A stretch of 64,000 nucleotides of DNA from contig NZ_CP107932.1 in NCBI RefSeq assembly GCF_036032445.1, forward strand, positions 7,008,501 to 7,072,500, read 5' to 3'. The notes beneath the pieces were generated by a model. The model had not been told where the DNA came from and ran no database searches. It saw nothing but the letters and a program-made list of their open reading frames with translations. Position numbers and translations under genes: made by a program. The stretch comes from Nocardia sp. NBC_00416. GTDB taxonomy: Bacteria > Actinomycetota > Actinomycetes > Mycobacteriales > Mycobacteriaceae. Of the stretch, positions 1 through 8,419 are shown one piece after another; within the stretch, counting starts at the first letter, position 1; each line of letters starts with the position of its first letter.

Positions 1-887
1 ACAACGAAGTGCTGGCATCGGCCCGCGGCCTGACCATGCGCTTCGGCTCGGTCACCGCACTCGACGATGTGACCTTCGATCTGCGCGAGAACACCATCTA
101 CGGGTTGCTCGGGCGCAATGGCGCCGGGAAGACCACCCTCATGCAGGTGCTCACCGGGCAGATGTTCCAGACCGCGGGAGAGGTCCGGATCCTCGGCGCC
201 GTCCCGCACGAGAACGCCGCCGTACTGCGCTCGGTGTCGTTCATCAAGGAGAGCCAGGCGTATCCGGCCGACTACAAGGTCGAGAATGTGCTGACCGTGG
301 CCCGTCATCTGCTGCCGAACTGGGACGAGGACTTCGCCCGCGAGTTGGTGAGCGATTTCGATCTGCCCACCGACCGCAAGGTCAAGAAGCTCTCGCGCGG
401 TATGACCTCCGCGCTCGGCGTGATCATCGGGCTCGCCTCCCGAGCTCCGCTGACCTTCTTCGACGAGCCCTACCTGGGCCTGGACGCGGTATCGCGCCAC
501 CTCTTCTACGACCGCCTGCTCGCCGACTACGCCGAACATCCGCGCACCGTGGTGCTGTCCACCCATCTGATCGACGAGGTCGCCGACCTGCTCGAGCATG
601 TGCTGCTGATCGATCGGGGCCGGGTCGTCGCCGACGCCTCCGCCGACGCGCTGCGCGATTCCGCGATCACGGTATCCGGCGCGACGACTGATATCGACCA
701 ATTCCTCGGTGACCGGGCGGAACTGCGCCGTGAGTCGCTCGGCGCCCAGTCACGGGTGCTGCTGCGCACCACCGGCAATGCCGAGGACACCCGGCTCGCG
801 AAAGCTCTCGGCCTGACCGTCGAGCCGGTTTCGCTGCAACAACTCATCGTCGAAACCACCACACTGCACCGCAAGGAAAAGTCATGA
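1..887 (+). CDS. ABC transporter ATP-binding protein (left end probably cut)
   Basis: This is the ATPase subunit of a two-gene ABC transporter and energises the membrane partner that follows. Counting from the GTG at 9, the Walker A motif GRNGAGKTT is at residues 35-43, the signature LSRGM at 128-132, Walker B LTFFDEP at 148-154 and the H-loop STH at 184-186. The frame is open to the window edge (codons for N and E precede the GTG), so the true start may lie outside. The stop overlaps the next start (ATGA at 884-887), implying translational coupling. It resembles YtrB/CcmA-type ATPases of small exporters. The substrate cannot be read from the sequence. Confidence 0.9.
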   Translation, partial: NEVLASARGLTMRFGSVTALDDVTFDLRENTIYGLLGRNGAGKTTLMQVLTGQMFQTAGEVRILGAVPHENAAVLRSVSFIKESQAYPADYKVENVLTVARHLLPNWDEDFARELVSDFDLPTDRKVKKLSRGMTSALGVIIGLASRAPLTFFDEPYLGLDAVSRHLFYDRLLADYAEHPRTVVLSTHLIDEVADLLEHVLLIDRGRVVADASADALRDSAITVSGATTDIDQFLGDRAELRRESLGAQSRVLLRTTGNAEDTRLAKALGLTVEPVSLQQLIVETTTLHRKEKS

Positions 888-1576
888 TCGCCCGCGCTCT
901 CAACGTCTCCCGGATCCACACGATGGCCTGGCCGGCGCTGATCGCCTGGCCGCTGGCGATTCTCTTCGCGGCCTTCGTGATCCCGTGGGTGATCTTCGCG
1001 CTGATCGACGCCACCGAGACGACCACGACCGGCAGTATCTACGCCATCCTCGGCCTCATGACGGCCTTCTACATGAGCGCGATGACGCAGACCTTCCCGT
1101 TCGCCCTCGGCCTCGGCGTCACCCGCCGCGACTTCTTCGCCGGGACCGTGCTGGTCGGCGCCGTTCAGGTCTTCGGGCTGGGGCTGCTGCTCTGGGCGCT
1201 GGCCGTCGTCGAGGGCCTGACCGACGGGTGGGGTGTCCGAATGGAGATGTTCGGCCTACCCGCCGATTTCACCGACAGCGGGCTCGTCCAGCTGGCAACC
1301 TACCCGGCCTTCCTGGCCCTGCTCGCCTGCGTGAGTCTGTTGCTCGGTGCGATCTTCCAGCGCTGGCGGGTCAACGGCCTCTACACCGCCGCCGCGGTTG
1401 TCCTGATCGCCGGCGGCCTCGCGGCCGTACTGGTCACCTGGCAACGCTGGTGGCCCGAGGTCGGCTCCTGGTTCGCCGACGTTCCGCGCGTGGTGCCGAT
1501 GGCGGTGCTGCCCGCCGCGGTCGCGCTGGTGGCGCTGGCCGGTGCGTGGGCCACGATTCGCCGCGCTACCGCGTGA
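884..1576 (+). CDS. ABC transporter permease
   Basis: This is the membrane subunit partnering the preceding ATPase. The 230-residue protein has about six hydrophobic segments (for example around residues 15-40, 55-75, 90-115, 135-155, 165-190 and 200-225) and no signal peptide or catalytic motif. The ATG overlaps the ATPase stop by four bases. The pair resembles antibiotic-resistance or lantibiotic-type ABC-2 exporters, but the substrate is unknown. A strong hairpin follows the stop, so the operon probably ends here. Confidence 0.85.
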   Translation: MIARALNVSRIHTMAWPALIAWPLAILFAAFVIPWVIFALIDATETTTTGSIYAILGLMTAFYMSAMTQTFPFALGLGVTRRDFFAGTVLVGAVQVFGLGLLLWALAVVEGLTDGWGVRMEMFGLPADFTDSGLVQLATYPAFLALLACVSLLLGAIFQRWRVNGLYTAAAVVLIAGGLAAVLVTWQRWWPEVGSWFADVPRVVPMAVLPAAVALVALAGAWATIRRATA

Positions 1577-1589
1577 CCCGGCCCACCCG

Positions 1590-1623
1590 GGGCCCCGCTC
1601 GCACCCGAGGTGTGGCGGGGCCC
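1590..1623 (+). terminator. Rho-independent-type hairpin, probably bidirectional
   Basis: A perfect 9-bp inverted repeat (GGGCCCCGC at 1590-1598, GCGGGGCCC at 1615-1623) is followed by TTCCTTT. The loop contains a smaller CACC/GGTG stem. It lies between the convergent permease and TetR genes and could serve both. Confidence 0.75.
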
Positions 1624-1629
1624 TTCCTT

Positions 1630-2181
1630 TCACCGTGAGCGGGTACCGCCGGGCGGGGGCAGATGTGCGCACATCTGCTGGAAATGGCGCCACGCGGTTT
1701 CAGGGGGGACGGGATCGGTGCGATCGGTGACCGCGCCGAGCAGGCCGACCAGCGCCCACGACAGGCTTGTGACAGTCAGGTCGTCGACCCACGGTTGCGG
1801 CTGCTCCGCGAGGTGTTCGCGCAAGATCGTCGCGATACTCTGCCGGTAACCGCGCAACGCGGTGGCCGAACTCTTCGGGCCGATCAGCGCTCGGTACACG
1901 TCCGGGTGGCCGGCGGCCAGAACGAGCATCACACGAACCGGCGCCCAGAGCCCCCGCCCGGCGCGGCGGCCGATCTCGGTGCGCAGGAATTCGGCGCAGC
2001 TCACCACCAGCAGATCGTCCTTGTCGCGGTAGTGGGCGTAGAAGGTGGAACGCCCGATATTCGCGCGGTCGATGACATCGCTGACAGTGATCCGGTCATA
2101 GGGGCGTTCCATCATCAGCCCGATGAGAGCCTCGTGCAGGGCATCGCGGGTGCGGCGGACCCGGCGATCTGGCGCGGACAT
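1630..2181 (-). CDS. TetR/AcrR family transcriptional regulator
   Basis: A 183-residue regulator with an N-terminal helix-turn-helix (about residues 10-55; the recognition-helix region reads NIGRSTFYAHYRDKDDL, typical of TetR). The C-terminal part resembles the TetR_C domain of small YbiH-like members. The ATG at 2181 is chosen because it gives the usual TetR N-terminus; the frame stays open upstream without coding character. It is divergent from the methyltransferase at 2284 with about 100 bp between them, so that gene is its likely target. The ligand is unknown. Confidence 0.85.
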   Translation of the reverse strand: MSAPDRRVRRTRDALHEALIGLMMERPYDRITVSDVIDRANIGRSTFYAHYRDKDDLLVVSCAEFLRTEIGRRAGRGLWAPVRVMLVLAAGHPDVYRALIGPKSSATALRGYRQSIATILREHLAEQPQPWVDDLTVTSLSWALVGLLGAVTDRTDPVPPETAWRHFQQMCAHLPPPGGTRSR

Positions 2182-2283
2182 GGTCTCCTCTCGGCGGACA
2201 GTTCCGGCGGATCTGTACGGAAACGGACGGATCACGCGGTTCTGATTCTGGTCGGGAACGGGGTGGGTGGCGACGATCGACTC

Positions 2284-2955
2284 ATGACATCCGATCAGCG
2301 TGTACGCAAACCTATGTTCGTCGACCAGCCCGATACCGGGCTCGTCCTCTCCGGCCTGCGCCGGTACAACCTGTTCACCGCGGTGTTCTTCCTGGGCCGC
2401 CAGGGCCGGCTGCTGCGGGATTTCGTCGACCGCACCGGGTTGCGGCCGGGTGAGGATGCCCTGGACATCGGCTGCGGGCCCGGCAAACTCGTGCGCGCAC
2501 TCGGTCGGCGGGCGGGGGAGGCCGGAACCGCTACCGGCGCCGATCCCTCCGCGGAGGCGGTCGCACACAATCAGCGTCGGGATCCGCGGCATCGATATGT
2601 TCGGTCCGCGGCCCAGGAACTCGACTTTCCCGACGCGGCATTCGACGTGGTGACCTGCACGTTCGTAATGCACCATATTCCCGAGAAGTATCGGGCGGCA
2701 GCGCTCGCGCAGATGTGGCGGGTGCTGCGGCCAGGGGGCAGGCTGCTCCTCGCGGACGCGCACCCGTCGCCCACTGTGCGGACAGCATTCGCTATGAGCG
2801 ACCGGGTCCGTCGAAGGGAACCCGCGGATCGCTTCGCGGTCGCCGATATTCGCCGCTACTCGCCGGCGCTGCGTGAGATCGGCTTCGATGAGCCGGAGTT
2901 CGTGTCACGCGGCCACAACACTGCGACGCTGCTGGCCATCAGGCCGATACGCTGA
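2284..2955 (+). CDS. class I SAM-dependent methyltransferase
   Basis: A 223-residue methyltransferase of the UbiE/Methyltransf_11 type. The SAM-binding motif I is DIGCGPGKL (about residues 60-68), followed by the acidic loop near GADPSAEAV, motif II around FDVVTCTFVMHHI and the LRPGG turn. The ATG at 2284 is preferred because it follows the divergent promoter region and gives a family-typical N-terminus. It is probably controlled by the adjacent TetR protein. The methyl acceptor cannot be predicted. Confidence 0.85.
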   Translation: MTSDQRVRKPMFVDQPDTGLVLSGLRRYNLFTAVFFLGRQGRLLRDFVDRTGLRPGEDALDIGCGPGKLVRALGRRAGEAGTATGADPSAEAVAHNQRRDPRHRYVRSAAQELDFPDAAFDVVTCTFVMHHIPEKYRAAALAQMWRVLRPGGRLLLADAHPSPTVRTAFAMSDRVRRREPADRFAVADIRRYSPALREIGFDEPEFVSRGHNTATLLAIRPIR

Positions 2956-3204
2956 GTTGACGGCCGGCATCCAGTCTCGCTGAGCCGGAGCTTCCCACTG
3001 ATGGTGAGTCGCTAAGGGATATGACAAATTGGATCTTGTGCCGTTGACGGGAGGTGGAGCGTTGCTGCGGACTCTCCAGAACATAGGAAGGGGTCCGGGC
3101 CCCGGAACGTCTCTTGTGCTGCGGGACGGTTTCGAGTCACATCCCGGCCGAGGTCTTTTCCGTGTCCGGCACTCGGCGGTGGTGCAGTCGGGGGGAGCGC
3201 GGCG

Positions 3205-3540
3205 GTGAGACATCCGAGGACGGTCGCGACACTCGCGTTGGGGCGTGCTCTGGTGCACACGACCGACGATATGCTCGACCGAATCGACTCGATCCGGGCG
3301 CGGCGTCCCTCGCCCAGCGGGCGGGTGATCCCCGAGGTGAACGGGAGTGGCCGGCTCACCGACATGTACATCGCTCCCGGAACCATTGCCGCCGCCGCTG
3401 ATCCAGCGAGCCTCGCGGCCGACATCATGGCCGGGATCACGGAGAGTACGGACGACGCACTGCGGCAGCACACTATCGCGATCCAGGAAACCGTCTGGCC
3501 TGATGTTCCGAAGGTGCCATGGGTGCGCCGCCGCCGCTAG
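3205..3540 (+). CDS. YbaB/EbfC-like protein of an ESX-type locus
   Basis: A 111-residue protein. The central stretch GRVIPEVNGSGRLTDMYIAPG followed by DPASLAADIMAGITES has the beta-hairpin/long-helix pattern of YbaB/EbfC nucleoid-associated proteins. Divergent paralogues of this fold accompany type VII secretion effector genes in Nocardia and Mycobacterium. The GTG at 3205 is supported by a GGGGGAG ribosome site just upstream. It is the first gene of a run reaching 6769. DNA binding is not shown by the sequence; it could equally be an ESX chaperone-like partner. Confidence 0.6.
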   Translation: MRHPRTVATLALGRALVHTTDDMLDRIDSIRARRPSPSGRVIPEVNGSGRLTDMYIAPGTIAAAADPASLAADIMAGITESTDDALRQHTIAIQETVWPDVPKVPWVRRRR

Positions 3541-3571
3541 TCGAGATCGCGCACGGGCTGCGTGCGGTGCC

Positions 3572-3913
3572 ATGTCGGGTGTGAGCGCGATGGACGACGT
3601 CGAATCGCAGCCGAATCGGAATTCGCCCGTGTACGAGGCATTCAATCCCGACTATTCGGTCGGGGTGGGATGCAACCTCTTCGGGGTGATCGTCGGTGTG
3701 CACCTGGGTGATGAGGTCTGGGAGAACACCGACGCCTGGCTGGCGGCCGAGATCGTTCGGGTGGCCCGCTTGGCGCATCTGAAGTCCCAGGTCGGGAGAA
3801 GGTCGGTGCTCTCCGCGAGGGGGGCGCTGCCACATGTTCTCGACGAGCAGGGCCTGCCGACCGAGGCGGACTATCAGCGAATAGAGAAAGCCGAGTTCGG
3901 CGACGTGTTCTGA
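3572..3913 (+). CDS. small protein, DUF2694-like (ESX-associated)
   Basis: About 113 residues if it starts at the ATG at 3572; the GTG at 3581 and ATG at 3590 are in frame and possible. The segment from GVGCNLFGVIVGVHLGDEVW through AAEIVRVARLAHLKSQVGRR follows the pattern I recall for DUF2694 proteins, small partners found near espA-type genes in mycobacteria. The resemblance is from memory and weak. The stop overlaps the next possible start at 3913. No signal peptide or membrane segment is visible. Confidence 0.5.
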   Translation: MSGVSAMDDVESQPNRNSPVYEAFNPDYSVGVGCNLFGVIVGVHLGDEVWENTDAWLAAEIVRVARLAHLKSQVGRRSVLSARGALPHVLDEQGLPTEADYQRIEKAEFGDVF

Positions 3914-4023
3914 TGTCCGATACCCACGGTCGGACGTGTGCATACCACACGCGGTTCCGCATCCCAAGGGTGGGGATAGCCGAAAATATGCCTACGGAGT
4001 ACAGGCGGGAAAGGATCCGACCC

Positions 4024-4338
4024 ATGAGCCGCTTTGAGCAGCAGCCGGACGATTTGCGCAGCAGCGGGAGCCAGGACCACAGCAAGGTCCCAGCGCTGCA
4101 CGAAAAGGCCAAGGATGATCAAGATTGGGAGTCGGGGTTCCACTCGGGCGGCGGAGACGGCGTGTGGCCCATGGTCGTGGCTGCCCGGGAGATACGCCGG
4201 GCTCGAACCGCGAACTGGACGTACACGGCCGATACCCAACAGGGTTCGGGCGATACGAAATACGGTGCCGCGACGACGTTCGAGGACACTGACATCGAAG
4301 GCGGGGCCGGGGTGAACCGGCGTGCCGCGGACTTGTGA
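4024..4338 (+). CDS. EspC-like small putative ESX substrate
   Basis: About 104 residues from the ATG at 4024, which has GGAAAGGA about 8 bases upstream. The same frame is open from 3913, so a longer form is possible. The N-terminus (FEQQPDDLRSSG) resembles the V.PE.L..A opening of EspC-type proteins, and the tail ends in TTFEDTDIEGGAGVNR, like the YxxTD(x)xGA ending of such proteins. The middle is degenerate compared with EspC. It precedes the large protein at 4433, as EspC-like partners usually do. Confidence 0.5.
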   Translation: MSRFEQQPDDLRSSGSQDHSKVPALHEKAKDDQDWESGFHSGGGDGVWPMVVAAREIRRARTANWTYTADTQQGSGDTKYGAATTFEDTDIEGGAGVNRRAADL

Positions 4339-4432
4339 CCGTTGATCCGATAAGGCGCCCGCAAGGGTCCACCCCACAAGATAGGGATGCCGTCGGGTGA
4401 CCGCGGCGAAATAGACGTCAGGAGTCGTTCCG

Positions 4433-6769
4433 GTGACGGACCACAAAGGTACATTCGACATCGACGACAACAAGTTGAGCGATGGCGACTGGATTGTTTC
4501 GAAGAACGGCGACTACAAGATGGGCCTGCAGGACGGCCGACTCGTCGTCGTGGACAAGAACGATCACGTCGTACAGCAGACTGGCGATTGGGACGCCAAC
4601 GAAATCTATTTCGACGAAGACGACGGCTGGTTCGACGACGATACTCGCATCACGCTCGAGAACGATGGCGATGAAAGGCGCGAGCTTATCGCGCATTCGA
4701 ACGATGATGGTGCAGGCGGAAACGACGATATATCCCAGATAGCGATCACCAACGACGGACGGATAATCTTCGTCAGAGGCGATTCGAAGCTGAAGGATAG
4801 TTGGGACGGCAAGTACCCCGGCGACGATAAAGTCTTCAAGGATTTCAAATTCGACGGCCTTGAGTCTGTAGACACCATCGAAAACCTTCGACGGCAAACG
4901 TTCGGGCTCGGCTATAATCCGCAAGATCCGGATAAACTGAAGCCGGACAGTGACACGGAAGGATTTCCGCTCGAAATCCAGAAGCCGCGCGCTACCGGGG
5001 GCGCCGAGATCTCCACTTTTCTAGCGGGCTATATCGACCTGAACAACGACTACCTGTCCTATCTGACACATCAGATCGGGACCGGTGATATCAACAAGCC
5101 GAGCTTTCTGAAGGATCCCAAAGACGACAAGGCCAAAGACAGCGGTTTCGACCAGAAATTCACGGACGAGCTGGCGGAGGCTGCGGGTAAATCCTACGAG
5201 GCGGAAGGCGTACTCTCGGCCCGATTAGCGTTGCTGAAGAGGAGGGGGGCGGCGGTCGACAAAGGATTCGGCGATAAGCTCGTGGTGATCGACGACTTCA
5301 ATCATATGACGTACAAGAGCATGTACGAGCGGGTTCTGCAACTGAACGACAAGATCGCCAACAGCCTGATCGGGGTGAACAAAAATGAAGAAAATCTCAA
5401 GAACGAAAAAGGCGACGCGATAGACGCCGCTGACCCGGGTATTCAGCATGCCATCGAAGAACAGCCTCTCTATGGATACATCAAAGAGGGAGTCGACGAC
5501 TGCGCCAAGTATGTCAACGACTACGTCGAGGAGATGGAGAAGCTGGCAAAGGAGAATCCCGAGTTCAAGGAGATAATCGACGACGGTGACAATCATCCGG
5601 GGAACGACCCGGAGAAACCGAAACCGAAGCCCGATCCCGATCCCGAGCCCGATCCAGACCCCAAACCGACGCCCGAGCCCGAAAAAACCCCCAAGCCCCA
5701 GGACACCGGCGACGACACCAAGGGTGATCCCCAGTTCGGTTCCGGCGACGAGACCGATAAGGGTAAAGAGACCGGCACCGGTGACGATGACCCCAAGCCG
5801 GGCGACGCCGCCGACGTGCAGAGCGATCTGGAGAAGGAATTCTCGAACATCGTGGGCGGTTCGCCGACCGATGAGACCGGGGGGACCGACGAATCAGATC
5901 CGCTCGGCGGCACCGACAGCAAAGACGACGAGAAGTCCGGCCTGCAGCAGATCAAGGATTACCTCGCGGGCGATACCGGCACCAATGGCGGCGCGGCCCA
6001 ACCCAATGTCCAGCCGGCTGTCAACAACGGCGGCGGCGACAACGGAATGGGCAGCATGATGGCGATGGCGGCCCTTGGGCCGATGCTGTCGGGCGTGATG
6101 GGCGGCGATCAGGCCGGCAAGGAAGACAAGAACGACAAGGACGACGACGATGATGATCGTCGCGACGAGGACCAGCCGGCCCCCGGGCCCGGTCAGCAGC
6201 CGCCGGGCGTCGCCGCGGCTCCTGCCCCCGGAGATCCGGGCGCCACGGCGCAGCCGGCGGTAGCCGCCCCCGACAACGGCACGCCGCCGCCGGTGAACAC
6301 CCCGGGCGCCACGGTCGACCACAAACTGCCGGGGGCGAACGGTCCGACGATCAAGGTCCCACAGGGTGTCGCGGACGCCTTGACGCGGCAGGAGAGCAAC
6401 CCGGCGATCAGCGCGAGTACCGCCTACGAGGGCACGCCCGGTGCGCAGACCCCGGAGAAGCCGTGGTCGGTCGTCGATACCACTCCCCAGACCGGCGATG
6501 TGATCGTGTGGGACAACAACCACAGTGCGATCGTGGTCAACAACGGGAACGGCCTGTTCTACATCGACAACGGCCAGATGGTCGCCATCGATCAGAACAA
6601 TCTCGACAGCGCCCAGTACGGCAAGTTCCAGAACTTTCTGCACCCGACCGGTCTGGACGCCGCCGGTATCGCGCCCAGCGAGCCCGCGCCGACGGAGTTG
6701 CCGGAACCGAAGATCACCCAGTCGCAACCGCCGCCGCCTCCGCCCGTGCAGGCGCCCCAGGCGACCTGA
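4433..6769 (+). CDS. large acidic, proline-rich putative ESX-secreted protein
   Basis: A 778-residue protein with no recognised full-length family. Residues about 10-45 (LSDGDWIVSKNGDYKMGLQ and on) resemble one repeat of a bulb-type lectin domain, without its full QxDxNxVxY signature. A helical middle (about 185-370) is followed by a linker of repeated DPEPDPDPKP-type residues (about 385-430) and an Asp/Gly-rich stretch including a run of seven Asp. The C-terminus has QTGDVIVWDNNHSAIVVNNG then a Gly/Phe/His-Pro motif ending in GLD, a tail I associate with mycobacterial ESX effectors. No signal peptide is present. The GTG at 4433 has GGAG at 4421-4424. The first half is visibly less GC-rich than its neighbours, suggesting transfer. 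Confidence 0.6.
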   Translation: MTDHKGTFDIDDNKLSDGDWIVSKNGDYKMGLQDGRLVVVDKNDHVVQQTGDWDANEIYFDEDDGWFDDDTRITLENDGDERRELIAHSNDDGAGGNDDISQIAITNDGRIIFVRGDSKLKDSWDGKYPGDDKVFKDFKFDGLESVDTIENLRRQTFGLGYNPQDPDKLKPDSDTEGFPLEIQKPRATGGAEISTFLAGYIDLNNDYLSYLTHQIGTGDINKPSFLKDPKDDKAKDSGFDQKFTDELAEAAGKSYEAEGVLSARLALLKRRGAAVDKGFGDKLVVIDDFNHMTYKSMYERVLQLNDKIANSLIGVNKNEENLKNEKGDAIDAADPGIQHAIEEQPLYGYIKEGVDDCAKYVNDYVEEMEKLAKENPEFKEIIDDGDNHPGNDPEKPKPKPDPDPEPDPDPKPTPEPEKTPKPQDTGDDTKGDPQFGSGDETDKGKETGTGDDDPKPGDAADVQSDLEKEFSNIVGGSPTDETGGTDESDPLGGTDSKDDEKSGLQQIKDYLAGDTGTNGGAAQPNVQPAVNNGGGDNGMGSMMAMAALGPMLSGVMGGDQAGKEDKNDKDDDDDDRRDEDQPAPGPGQQPPGVAAAPAPGDPGATAQPAVAAPDNGTPPPVNTPGATVDHKLPGANGPTIKVPQGVADALTRQESNPAISASTAYEGTPGAQTPEKPWSVVDTTPQTGDVIVWDNNHSAIVVNNGNGLFYIDNGQMVAIDQNNLDSAQYGKFQNFLHPTGLDAAGIAPSEPAPTELPEPKITQSQPPPPPPVQAPQAT

Positions 6770-6789
6770 TCCGGTGGTGCGGTACCGAC

Positions 6790-6823
6790 GGTTCCGGGTC
6801 CCCGTTCCGGGGGACCCGGAACC
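6790..6823 (+). terminator. strong hairpin terminator
   Basis: A perfect 14-bp stem (GGTTCCGGGTCCCC at 6790-6803, GGGGACCCGGAACC at 6810-6823) with a 6-nt loop lies 20 bp after the large ESX-type gene. No clear T tract follows. Confidence 0.7.
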
Positions 6824-6872
6824 GGCGTCGGCGAATGCTAGTCTCCGCTGAGTTCGCCAGAGGGAGGCTGCC

Positions 6873-7478
6873 ATCAACGCGCTGTTGCTCGTCCTGTTGA
6901 TCGTCGTGCTGGTCGTGGCCGGCGTGGCGCTGTATCTGCTGGTCCGGAAGAAGGACGAGCCGGTCGCGGCGGCCGGGCCCGTCGACCCGTTCGCCGACAA
7001 GGACTCCGACGCCCTGCGCGGTGACCCGCGGGCTCTGAAGGCCGGAGATATCGTCGATATCTTCGGGGAGACCTTCACCGTCCGCGGTTCGCTGCGGCTG
7101 AAAGAGGGCGGGTACCAGTGGAGTGAGCATCTGCTGGATACCGCTGAGGGCACCCGCAAATGGTTGTCGGTGGAGGAGGACCCGGACCTCGAGCTGGTTC
7201 TGTGGACGGAGACCCCCGGTGTTGCGGCGGCGGGCGGAAACGAGCTCGAGCACGACGGGAAGCGGTTCCGGCTCGACGAGTCGGGCAGTGCCCGGTACCT
7301 GAGTGAAGCGACGACGGGGCTGACACCGTCGGGCACGGTGGCGTACCACGATTATGTCGCCGACGACGGAACCCGGCTGTCGTTCGAGGATTTCGGCGAA
7401 TCGGGCAAAAAGGAAGCCGCGATCGGGCAGGTGCTGTACCGAAGTGCGATTATGATCTACCCGCAGTCCTCCTCGTGA
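6873..7478 (+). CDS. DUF4178 domain protein, membrane anchored; possible ATC start
   Basis: About 201 residues: one N-terminal membrane segment (NALLLVLLIVVLVVAGVALY) then a soluble domain of the DUF4178 type (KAGDIVDIFGETFTVRGSLRL and following beta-rich region). Its role is unknown; the family sits with DUF350 proteins and aminopropyltransferases. The start is unusual. The only good ribosome site, AGGGAGG at 6861-6867, is 5 nt from an ATC codon at 6873, and reading from there gives the expected N-terminus. The nearest standard start, TTG at 6885, would be 17 nt from that site. A TAGTCT at 6839-6844 could be the -10 box. It heads an operon with the next three genes. Confidence 0.75.
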   Translation: MNALLLVLLIVVLVVAGVALYLLVRKKDEPVAAAGPVDPFADKDSDALRGDPRALKAGDIVDIFGETFTVRGSLRLKEGGYQWSEHLLDTAEGTRKWLSVEEDPDLELVLWTETPGVAAAGGNELEHDGKRFRLDESGSARYLSEATTGLTPSGTVAYHDYVADDGTRLSFEDFGESGKKEAAIGQVLYRSAIMIYPQSSS

Positions 7479-7529
7479 GCAGTAGCCGCGGTACCGGAGG
7501 GACTGTGCGCCGGACGGGGGAAGGTTTCT

Positions 7530-7952
7530 GTGAGTCGTAAGTCCTGGGTGATCGCGATGGTCTGCGCGATCCTCGCGGTCGTGCTGTCCGGATGCGGATC
7601 CGATGACGACGACGAGGGCATCCGGTCCTATATCGCCGCGAACTACACGCGTGCCACCAAGCTCGACGAAGCGAACAACGGGACCGCGTATACGGCGAGC
7701 AAGAAGCCGACGGCGGTCGCCGACGAGATCACCAAGGCGATTCGGCCGCTGGACCGGCGGACCGCCGGTGCGACCACCTACCTGCAGTACCGCGACGACA
7801 TCATCGCGATCTCGCCGAACGGGTCCGGCGCGAAGATCCTGCTCGACGACTATCGGACCGGGCACCGCCGGCACCACAGCGCGGTCAGCGTCTTCGGCTG
7901 GCCCAGTGACAACACCGGCTTCCGCGGCGGCGGTTCCGGCGAGGGAAAGTAG
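7530..7952 (+). CDS. DUF4247 family lipoprotein
   Basis: A 140-residue exported protein. The signal peptide (MSRKSWVIAMVCAILAVVLSG) ends in the lipobox LSGC, so Cys22 is the likely lipidation site. The mature part matches the DUF4247 pattern (AANY, then a long amphipathic region and a C-terminal Gly-rich tail). Function unknown. The GTG start lies 50 bp after the DUF4178 gene, in the same operon. Confidence 0.8.
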   Translation: MSRKSWVIAMVCAILAVVLSGCGSDDDDEGIRSYIAANYTRATKLDEANNGTAYTASKKPTAVADEITKAIRPLDRRTAGATTYLQYRDDIIAISPNGSGAKILLDDYRTGHRRHHSAVSVFGWPSDNTGFRGGGSGEGK

Positions 7953-7992
7953 CCGCCGGCTCCGCCCACAGATCCACTCCCAGGAGGAAACA

Positions 7993-8418
7993 ATGCTCGA
8001 AGACCTGCCCGCGAACGCCGGCGCCGCGGCTGCCTATTCCGGCCTCGGGTTCGTCCTGATGGTGTTGGGGTTCGTCCTGGTGGACGTGCTCACGCCCGGT
8101 AACCTGCGTCATCAGATCTGGATCGAGCGCAACCGCAACGCGGCACTGCTGGTCGCCGCGAACATGCTGGGCGTGGGCATCATCGTCGCCACCGCCATCT
8201 GGACCTCCGACGGCGCGATCGGGCAGGCCCTGGTGACCAGCGCGGTGTACGGGATCATCGGCCTGGTCGCGATGGCGCTGGCGTTCCTGCTGCTGGAGTT
8301 CGCGACTCCCGGGGAGTTCCGGGGCGTGGTGAACGAGCACGAACTGCATCCCGGGGTGTGGGTGAGCGCGGCGGTGCACATCGCGGTCGCCGCCGTGGTC
8401 GCGTCCGCGCTGACCTGA
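7993..8418 (+). CDS. DUF350 (YjfL-type) membrane protein
   Basis: A 141-residue protein with four predicted membrane helices (about residues 14-34, 49-70, 78-103 and 120-139) arranged as two similar halves, as in DUF350. The start is fixed by AGGAGG at 7982-7987 before the ATG at 7993. The next gene begins one base after its stop. The biochemical role is unknown; the family recurs beside polyamine-synthase-like genes and DUF4178 proteins. Confidence 0.85.
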   Translation: MLEDLPANAGAAAAYSGLGFVLMVLGFVLVDVLTPGNLRHQIWIERNRNAALLVAANMLGVGIIVATAIWTSDGAIGQALVTSAVYGIIGLVAMALAFLLLEFATPGEFRGVVNEHELHPGVWVSAAVHIAVAAVVASALT

Positions 8419-8419
8419 G

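Noticed and set aside
5593..5955. Minus-strand ORF rich in Gly/Ser
   Set aside because: It is the antisense of the Pro/Asp linker of the large ESX-like protein.
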